Shown here: positions 55,167 through 64,000 of the stretch, one piece after another
Numbering within the stretch: position 1 is the first letter of the stretch
Layout of the letters: every line of letters begins with the position of its first letter
NCBI GenBank assembly: GCA_034638255.1
Contig: JAWPGT010000029.1
Location: forward strand, 246,828 to 310,827
Source: Coprinus comatus
Lineage: Eukaryota; Basidiomycota; Agaricomycetes; Agaricales; Agaricaceae
Direction of reading: 5' to 3'
DNA: 64,000 nucleotides
The notes under the pieces: model-generated
Databases searched by the model: none
What the model was told of the DNA's origin: nothing
The model's input: only the letters and a program-made list of their open reading frames with translations
Made by a program: the position numbers and the translations under genes

Positions 55167-58100
55167 AGGGTCCTGATCGGTTAGCGGATCAAATTATTAC
55201 GGAGGTTGGTGGCCCAGACTCTTTTGAGATCATCATGGACCTCGTCTCATACCGTTTTTAGTTTATGTGATCTCGGACATGTGAGATTACCTCATGTATG
55301 GGTTCCTATGGATTTTTACCATACACGAGAACGAGAACACTAAAAAAAACAATATAACAGTCACGTGTATCTATACCATTTTCATGGGGTGAACGGTTTG
55401 TCAATTCATTTCGGTAGAAAAATTTGCATTGAGGTCTCTTTTCATTATCTTGCATTCGTTTTTGTAGATATATATATACAAAACATTTCCTTTTGCATTT
55501 TTGGACATTTTTTGTATTAGTACTTCGTTAAAAAATCTTGAAAATTAATATTCATTATTGGCGTTTGATTGGTGTTTGAATATGACACGACGAAGTCTTG
55601 CCGAGTCCCCGACTTAACAGGTGAAAACGCGTCAACTGATTCCATTGGATACGTCGGGTCGAGTTGCTTTCGGTGTTGAGCACAATCAGTACCCTAATAT
55701 CAACCTGTCAAAGGAAGTCTACCCCAAGTTAGCCATATGACAATGGATAATAGATATACTGAGAAACTCTCTCTTGTGCGCATCCCGTACATGTACTAAT
55801 ATGACATGTCAACCTATAGCTTAGAAGTTCGTGACATAGATTAATAGCTCCCGAAGATTTACACAGACGAAACTTTAGGTTTTATTTTTATGATTTTTTA
55901 TACATTATTTTACTTTTATTTTTATTTACGGAGCCGTGAAGTTTTCAAGTCCACAAATTAGGGTCAATCGATCCCAACGAAGATTTGTGGTTATCGTATC
56001 AAATATCTCATATAGCACAGACCCTTGATTAACATTTCTTCCTTCAGATTCAAAAATGGTTAATCAATTCTGCCAACATGATACTCCTCGGAAAGGTAGA
56101 TTAATCTAAAAAAAAAAAAAAAAATTCAAGAGATTGTCTGTTCTTTGTAATGGAAGCATTAGTAGTACTTGGCATCTACTAGGACTGTTTGACTGTTGTA
56201 CGACGTGTGAACTGATGTTAGCCAAGGCCTCGCTAAAAGCGATAAAGATATGATATCGTGTTGGTAGACGATAAGGATAATGAAATTTTCAAACAAAACA
56301 AAACAAAAATGACATGATTACTCAGTACTTACTTACTCAGTCATCACTAGCTTGTAGAACTTCAGAAGACATTTCGGATGACGGATGATAGTGACAATCC
56401 TTCTCAGTAAAGTTCCCTTTTTTGAAAGAATGGCTGTCACTTTTTTAGTAGTTCAGAGTCTTGTTTCAAGTTATTTTGCTCAAGGCCTCAGGTTAGTGAA
56501 CGAAACAAGAGAAAAGAATAAAAGAAGAGAGAACTCCATAACTTCTTCACCCCCGCGATGATGCTACTATAGTAGAACCCCTCGTAACCTATATACCTCT
56601 TGGTGGACTACGAAGAGCTATGAGCTAGTATGGAGGGTTACGCCTAAAATAAAAATAGCTTTTAAATTCACTTTCATAATCTTACCCGTTTCTTTTTGAG
56701 GTAAACAAACAAACCCACAGCCACTGGCAACAGCTATGTGAAGTGAAATAACAAGTCCTGTCTGACAGTTGAGTCTTACCCCGGGTCTACTAATTTTTGA
56801 AGCTACAACAGCGGAACATGGTAAAAATGCATGTTGAGAATATACCACACCCCGAATGTCGAGCTACTATTGGATGGATCATCAAAGTACTAGATCCCAG
56901 GATATACAGTGGTTCTTTTATTTTGGGGGTCACAGCGGTGGATTTACGACTTGGACAGTCAATAAGTTTCCCAGGGTTTTAAGAATAGGTGGTACACAAC
57001 CGTAGCACGGCCCATTATTAATATAAAAACCTACCCGAGAGGTTATGGGGTATGGCCTTTTGCGTACTTATGGCTCATGGGTTACATTAAAATTTCCCCG
57101 CGAGCCAAGTCGGTGGGTGGCCAGAGCAATAGGGACTATGGACTATGTGAGGTATGGTATAAGAGGAGTTTTTACCGTATGTACACAGTAGAAGCGCGAA
57201 GATTGAAACCCAAGAAAGTTTATCGATGGAGTCGGCGCCGTCAACGTCACATCATTCTTTCACGACTTCGATGGCACTTATGTTCTGCGTTATTGACGGC
57301 GGTGCTGGTACAGATACCTTTTTTGAGTTTTAAAGTTCAGGGGTGTATTCTCTTTTTGAAGGAAAATCCTAAATATATAACTGACTATGGATTGGCACGA
57401 TAGGATTCCGAACAACTCCACTTGAACATGCAAATTGAATGATTAATGATTCATGATCAATACATATCATGATTTGATTCCGAACTATCATATATCATAC
57501 ATCATGCTTGGAAGTTTGGAAGTTCTTATTTTCCCCAGTGGAGAACCTTTTTCGCGAGACATTTGCCAAGCCAAAGGCTAAAAAGAAATCCATGCATGTT
57601 CATTTGTTGCGCTCTGGATAGACTATAAGAAGGGTGCTAGAATATTAATATTAATCATGTTGGATCCGCTCAATGTACGCATTAGTGGTTACGGATGGAA
57701 TAGAAGAGTTACTGTATAGAGTAATCAGAAAGATCATACATACATTCAATTCCCCTTCATGTTAAGCCTTAAGTCAGACTTATTGAGATATTTCGGGACC
57801 TTTGAGTGGAGACCTTCATGATGTTGTGAGAATGGTAAGGGTACATACTTCGAAGTCGTCACGAAAATTGTTTCGAGACGAGGACCGATTTGATATATTA
57901 AGGTACTTGTGACCCGGAGTTGTAGTGGATGACTTGTGGAATATAACAATGTGTATTAAATGTTTTGAAGCTCCCAATGTAGATGATCGTACTGAAGACC
58001 AGAATGGACATTCAAGGCGCTAGCTTAGTGATTGAGCGCTAACTTTCGGCGGAGTAGAAAGATCATAGCCTACCTGATGTGGAAAAAGTCTCAGTTTGCT

Positions 58101-60311
58101 AATGGTAGTAAATGTACTGAGATCACTTATGAGAGGAGAAGAGGAAGATGAAGTGGATTCTATGAGGGACCTGGATACGGCGAGGTACACATATATGTAG
58201 ATGAGGTAAGTATCACAAGACACAACTTCTGAGAGAGGTAGAACCTCATCATGCAACGTGACTGACTCACCGTTGATAAGCATGGGAGTTTACTTGTGGA
58301 GTGGTACCGATATATATATCTTTCATATGTAAACGCGAGAATTGACCAGTTCATCTATTCTTGGGTACACGGTACTGAGCGAAGTTGAAGCTTGAACATA
58401 AGCCTGCTTATAGTTAGAGGGAGTGCGGATTCGGAAAGGAATACTACTTCATGCGTGAAATCATGGAACGAGTGACCTTACGCAGTTTTTCCTAGAATGA
58501 TGAACGAAATAAGAGAGGAGTATATGTATGCATCATAGTTTTTCGGTAAGTGGATAAGTGCGATTATGCTAAAAATGACTGGCCAGGGAGATACACGTTT
58601 GTTCTCGGATATTACAGTCTTACTGAGCGAGAGTACGTTCTTATAGCAAAGCTTGGATGGTGTGCGCTTATAGAGGGAACAGAAGTTGGCGAAACCTCCT
58701 TAAAACTTTGCTCCGAGACACGAGGCATTTACTTCCGATATCCGTCCAGCGCCCAGGAACTGAATGAAACGAGGCATCCCTATGAAGATCACCGGGTACT
58801 GTGGGGAAATATTTTGGTTTGTCGAATGATAATAATCTCGGTGGTAAAGGGTTGAGTTAACTTAACGGTCGGAGGCGGCAAGCATTTTACCGTGGATCGG
58901 ATCCTTAATCCAACAGAAATGTCAGATCTTTTGAGAATGGAAAATTTATAGAGGATTTTTGGTTCGCTTGTCCATCAATAAATCGTGAGTCCGTTGTCGG
59001 CTTCAGTATCTAAGTCCGGAACATTCTCGGACTTTGAAATTTTACTAGTAGGTTATAGATGTGTTCTGAGGGAGATATCAATCATAACTAAGGGTCGGTC
59101 TGCCGGAGCCCCGATGTAGGTAGATAGAGAGAGACCGGTGCGGGACGAAAAAGAAGAGGTGGAAGAGTAGGAGAAGCTCCTGGGTTGAGTAGACCTATTA
59201 GGCTACGGAGCGCTTACGCCGCTTGTTTGTTCTCTATTATTAGCTCATGATGACAGCGCAGTAACAAAACAGAAAATAGGTTAGGTTCGATGCTCTTTTT
59301 CCTGTCTTGGTATGCCAACCGTCCATCTGTCTCACATGGACAGTTCCCAGATGTCAGCAATTCTCTGATATCTCTCGGACTACTCGATGACCTGATGAAC
59401 AATGGCAATTCTACTTGTTTTCAGCGGATGGCATGGTAGTTTTTATGGGCAGTGCAGCTCTTATATCTCAAATGATATGAAAGCGTGGTATGAAATCAAA
59501 ATTCCGGATAAAACAATGAACATACCATCTTCCATCTGCCTATCCGGAACTGTACTGTCCGGAACAACGTGCATGCGGTGATCACTTCTATCCCTTACAG
59601 GACAGGCGCTCTCAGCACTGCATCATGGATGACACAACGAACGAGTATTTCTGGGGCAGTTGCCAGGATGTCAGCCAGGTTCCATGGGCACCACCAATTC
59701 ATCACCGGGGTACATCAAGTATTCAGGATGTTTAGATCATACATATGTCTAGGTATCTCGTAACTGAATTACTTTCATTATAGGGAATATTGTAGTACTC
59801 CTTTGGTTGCTTATCTGTTGTTGAGAGACTATGTACACAATGACCAGAGTAATGAACATGTGTTGCCTCCGAAGTACTTTTATCACCATGGAGGCTCACG
59901 ACATCAAGCGGTCTGAGGGAAGTGGGCGCTTTAAATCCCTTGGCCGAGGATAGCTTCACCCAGGATACACCTACAACCGTACCGAAAAACTTGATATGAC
60001 AAAACCTAGACCCAATAGAACTCTAGTTGTGTCACCGCCATCAACGGTACCTCATGGGACTGAGGAGCTAATGCTTTTTTGGCAGGGATATCGCATCTTG
60101 TGATCCTGACCCACGGTCAACCATCTATTTCTGAATGAATCCATATAAGAGCCCTGTCATTTGTCAAAGAATCCCACAGAACGCGAAGTCCCCTCTATTG
60201 TGCTCCAACGAGTTGCACTCGATATCCCCTCAATTATCTCAAATAGCGACATTCCTTGAATCAATTTCCCCTCATAAAACTTACTCGCTCACATACGCCC
60301 TCAATCACAGA
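55167..60311. other. long intergenic region, no supported gene
   Basis: About 5.1 kb without a convincing gene. AT-rich with homopolymers (A17 near 56107). Open frames at 57077-57403 (Arg/Lys-rich), 58550-58855 and 59569-59763 show no domain, signal peptide or splice support. I saw no tRNA or rRNA. Confidence 0.5.
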
Positions 60312-60500
60312 ATGAAATTTAGCACCTCCCTTGTTGCAATCTTCGTCGCTGCTTTATCTATGGGCAGCACAGGCGCACTACCCACCCCGGCAGATGAATC
60401 TGTTCAACTTCGGGGTATTGGTGGTGGTGGAAGTGGCTCGTCTGACTGGAAGCGAAATGATGTTGAAGCGCGGCAGAGATTTGGACCAAAAGATTGGTGA
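60312..60500 (+). CDS. small secreted peptide precursor
   Basis: 62 aa starting MKFSTSLVAIFVAALSMG. The hydrophobic signal peptide probably ends near GALPTP. The mature part is Gly/Ser-rich (GIGGGGSGSSDW) followed by KR and then NDVEARQRFGPKDW. The Lys-Arg is a possible Kex2 site that would release a 14-residue peptide. No cysteines, so it is not a disulfide-stabilised effector. The frame is open further upstream to 60135, but the signal peptide fixes ATG 60312. It could be a secreted signal or a cell-wall peptide; the function is unknown. Confidence 0.6.
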   Translation: MKFSTSLVAIFVAALSMGSTGALPTPADESVQLRGIGGGGSGSSDWKRNDVEARQRFGPKDW

Positions 60501-62942
60501 TTGAATTGGTGAAATTAGTCTTTACTGTTATCAAGTTACACTTTGGTAAGTTGATGTCACAACTTTCATGACATAGGCCAATTGTATTGACTACTTTGAC
60601 TATATCAGTTACAAGCTTCACTGCTCCTCGGATTTTCTAATGGATGTGTTTTTTGATATTATTCATTCGCAACACTTGCCATTTGGTCGCCTTTGTTCAT
60701 TTGTTCCTCTACCACAGTCATTGTTGCATTTTCTTCTGTAGTAGTTAATGTACTATTTTGTGCTTTTATTTTAACGGTCTGGTGTTGCCAGTAGGCCCTC
60801 CAAAACTACTTTCATTCAGTTATTTTGCTAGCAGGTGATATCGTTCCTGATCCATAAACCGAGTACCACAAGACGTAGCACCTAGTAGTACTGTGCTTGG
60901 GCCCTTCAAACACTCAAGGTCCGATCAATGGGATAGTACGCATCAAACTTGGATAAATATAGCAGCAAATAGTAATGGGGTTCCCATGAACTAAGATCCT
61001 CCTTTCAAGTTACTCGCAACAGGTTGCCAATAATTTTAAATAAAAGCATTAGTAAGTAGTTGCACCTGGGTACGACGGTTGGCAATGCCAAGCATACATC
61101 AAGAGCTACTAGCACTACTACTAGATACTGATAACTAAGGCCCTAGATAAATATTCTGAAGTTTACTAAGCGCTTCTGCTTCTGACGTCTGGATTAATGT
61201 TTTGATTTTTTGATTTCTTAGCATGTGAATCTTGGGACTTCCCCTGGCATCCCCATTGATCTCAAGCTGATGCTACTGATACTACTCGTACACAATGAAA
61301 GGTCGTAGACCTCATTCGGGTGATCGTATCCTCCTTCAGGTAGATTCTTTACTATCTTTCTAACCTCCATAGCTCATCTCGGTTGGACAAGTTACTTCTC
61401 GAATTCTCGTTCCGACAACACCGGGATATCCGATTGGATAGTAAGTGTCATATCCATCAAGCAAGCGGCCAAGCCTTCGATACTCTGTAACCGCCCTTCA
61501 TATCCCCTGATTCTGAGAATTGTGACGTACATATCACAATCAAGACTTGAGAACCTCAAATGACTGGGGAAGCAGATGCCTAGTAGTGGAATTATAACAC
61601 CGACCTGTGGAACTATACCTCCGAATCCTGTACAGTGAAAGCTTACAGTTTGCTTACAGTAGAAGTTACTTAGAAGTATTCTTCATATCAAAACCGGCGG
61701 TACCACATTATAGTAAGACTGTAATGTATGCAATTGGAACAGCTTCAGGCACAGGTTTCCTACTATCTGTAGTTGCATGAAGTTTCTTAGTAGACTGGGA
61801 ATCATTAATGGTGTATGTAGCAGGTAAGTAGTACTCTTTATGTATAGAATTAAAGATCGAGTTGCACCTCACTCAGGTTCAGGCGTGTCGATGGGTAAAA
61901 GATATCCGATGTCAATAGGGGAATGACCTTTGCACGTTAACTCCGAGACAATAGACTTGACTCGGGCTTGACTTTATAGCCAAGGGCCCTTCTGCATGGT
62001 TACCACGTGGGGTGCTATGCCGACTTGGAAGGCAGGCTCACCGAAGTGTTTTTCCTGTTGTAGAATGATATATAGAATGAATGATATGTAGCGCCTATAA
62101 TTAGTTATTTATGCTCCAGATATTCACGTCAAATTTCTAAGTCCGTGTCCCAGAGAGTAAATTAGCCCTTTTCATACCAATTTTATCATAATAGCCCCCA
62201 TTCTGTAATTAAATCCGAATATGTGATAAATCTTCTGAGTGAAAAGGTCGTAGTTGATTAGGGAGAATACCCGATAATGTAATTTCCTTAATGTCACTCG
62301 ACCGAAAATGTGCGTCTTTCAACTCTCATGTACTAATATACAGCTCGGCGTTGAAGTGATAAGACCGATCGACGAATACTGAGTATGTAGCATGATCAAA
62401 ATGTTTTCAAATTGTAACATGACGATGACCTATGATGACATGGGATGCCCGGGAAGATTTATTTCTTCTTTGTAGGATGCAACATCATGGTACTTGCCAA
62501 ACCAGTGCTGAGCTGCCGTTACACTGTGCCGTTGTCAGTGTGAAGCCGGGTCGGAGTGACTAAATATTCCCCTAAACTTCCACCGATGATGGTGTCATTG
62601 TATGCTTTTTGCTTTCCGTTTCAAACTGGGACTCGTTACTCAAGCTCAAACTCAAGTATTCACACACATGGAGGGTACCTAAAGGCGTCACGCGTCACGA
62701 ACTGGTATATCATGGACTTTGGTACCCTCAAAATGAGAGGAATTGATGTTTCATTCAAGCTACAGCCAATTTCAGATACTGGCGTTGATGACTGAGGACA
62801 ACATCGAGCTGTCAACGGCCCATCGGGCACCGATCGACTGGACGATCATGGCTATTTCTGACCTCCACGACTTTGGGAGTGAACATCTAGCAGGACTCAC
62901 TAGTATAAATACTCTGAGACCTTTGTCTATTTCTAATAAAGC
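60501..62942. other. intergenic, no supported gene
   Basis: About 2.4 kb of AT-rich sequence with no coding region or repeat that I can defend. Confidence 0.5.
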
Positions 62943-63999
62943 ATGGATATTTTTACGCCCATTGGACTATCTATCGCAGGAGCCTTTGTTGTTTGGCAAC
63001 TGAACAAGTTGATCCACGAACGAAGAGTAAATCCCAATCGTCTTCCACTACCACCTGGTCCAAAAGGCTACCCTGTCATTGGTAATTTGTTCGACATACC
63101 CCCGGAACGACCATGGTTGGGATATGATCAATGGTGTAAGAAATACGGTACGCTTAGTATCTTTATATTAAACAAGGCTCGAACTAAAGGTGACTAGGGG
63201 GTATGGTGTACTACGAGGTTTTTGGACAGCCATTCTTGGTCCTTGGAAACCTTGAACATACAAACGAACTATTTGAAAAACGCTCATCCAATTATTCCGA
63301 TCGCTCGCGCTTCCCAATGCTTGTGGAGCTGTACGTTATTTGACAGCTTCATACGCATGCACAGTCACACATTCATTATCCTCTATCATCCAGGATGGGT
63401 TGGGACTTTGCCTTTAGTTTAATGCGATATGGTCCGTGGTGGCGTCGCCACCGCCGCTCTTTCCACGATCATTTCCACTCAAATATGGTTCACAAGTATC
63501 ACCCAATACAAATAGACTCAGCCCGCAGTTTAATTCGTCGGCTATTGGCCTCTCCAGAGGATTTTATGGACCACATTCGACAGTGAGTATGATCAAACAT
63601 TACTGTCCTGCCACACCATCCCGTTAACAAACGCAATTTCAGTACATTCGGGAAAACAATTATGAAAGTCACATATGGAATCACGGTCAAAGATGAACAT
63701 GACCTGTATGTTGACAACGCCACAGATGTGCTTCTAGGATTTGTCCAAGCAGCAAATCCAGGAACTTTCCTTGTTGACTTGCTTCCCGCTATGAAATATA
63801 TTCCTCATTGGCTCCCAGGTGCAGAATGGAAGCGGAAAGCCATACATTGCTTCGGCTCTGATCGAGAAGCTCCCCAACGAAGGTTCACCAAATCGAGCAG
63901 AAGAGAGACGGATTTATGAAAACGTGTGCTTTGGCTTATGCGGGTGCGTAGATATATAAGTTGCGAGAGTGAAATCCAGGCTAATATAGATTGATGCAT
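62943..63999 (+). pseudogene. cytochrome P450, N-terminal half, broken near the window end
   Basis: Exons 62943-63147, 63198-63330, 63394-63582 and from 63643 onward join in frame. They encode a membrane anchor (FTPIGLSIAGAFVVW), the PPGPKGYPVIGN proline hinge, and the B-C region with WWRRHRRSFHDHF, a typical agaricomycete microsomal P450. After GAEWKRKA (about 63838) the frame is lost: IASALIEKLPNEGSPNRAEE follows in another frame, and the stretch usually found between (roughly 30-40 residues) is missing. A further base appears lost near 63924 before ALAYAG. The heme-binding region is beyond the window. Probably a pseudogene. Confidence 0.8.
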
Positions 64000-64000
64000 A

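Noticed and set aside
57077..57403. 108-codon Arg/Lys-rich ORF in the gene desert
   Set aside because: No domain, signal, splice or duplicate evidence; the length is within chance for AT-rich sequence.

Overview
The window is nuclear DNA of a filamentous fungus, most likely an agaricomycete (Basidiomycota). The evidence is the many 50-65 bp GT-AG introns, a histone H4 gene with three introns, a P450 of a type common in mushrooms, a chromodomain Gypsy element, and a large family of small P-loop GTPases carrying a TGLE motif. Everything here was read by eye; no database or alignment program was used.

Layout. (1) 1-8751: a minus-strand Ty3/Gypsy chromovirus, its 3' LTR cut by the window edge. 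It carries Gag, Pol and a third ORF with two zinc knuckles. (2) 8752-15780: two decayed minus-strand Copia elements meeting at one shared 501 bp LTR. The Gypsy element inserted into the first. (3) 15780-17760: non-coding, with a degenerate ~327 bp tandem repeat. (4) 17760-26030 and 41980-53590: two related blocks of GTPase genes, with LPMO-like gene pieces next to minus-strand GTPases. (5) 26767-40314: a conserved core with a small tail-anchored protein, histone H4, a 13-exon sacsin-like/BTB gene (2,813 aa) and, 95 bp downstream, a J-domain gene. (6) 41089-42160: an intact secreted LPMO-like gene. (7) 48450-51400: a truncated GTPase split by a solo-LTR-like insert, and a coiled-coil gene followed by a relic GTPase tail. 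(8) 53600-64000: gene-poor, with a C2H2 zinc-finger relic, a small secreted peptide gene and a broken P450.

Main points. The Gypsy element has an unusual combination of expression signals. No AUG occurs in any frame for about 1.29 kb from its predicted transcription start to Gag codon 203, yet the Gag frame is open through half of that stretch. A 10-nt primer site matches its own predicted RNA 5' end (Tf1-like self-priming). Pol sits in the -1 frame with an 18-nt overlap. ORF3 begins in an ATGA overlap with the Pol stop. Copia stop codons and Gypsy LTR differences share a CGA-to-TGA signature, as expected from CpG deamination.

The GTPase cluster grew by segmental duplication. One copy has since gained a 621 bp hAT-type MITE with a perfect 8-bp target duplication, and the other copy preserves the empty site. 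The same copy also has a one-base frameshift. The sacsin-like/J-domain pair is a plausible chaperone module.
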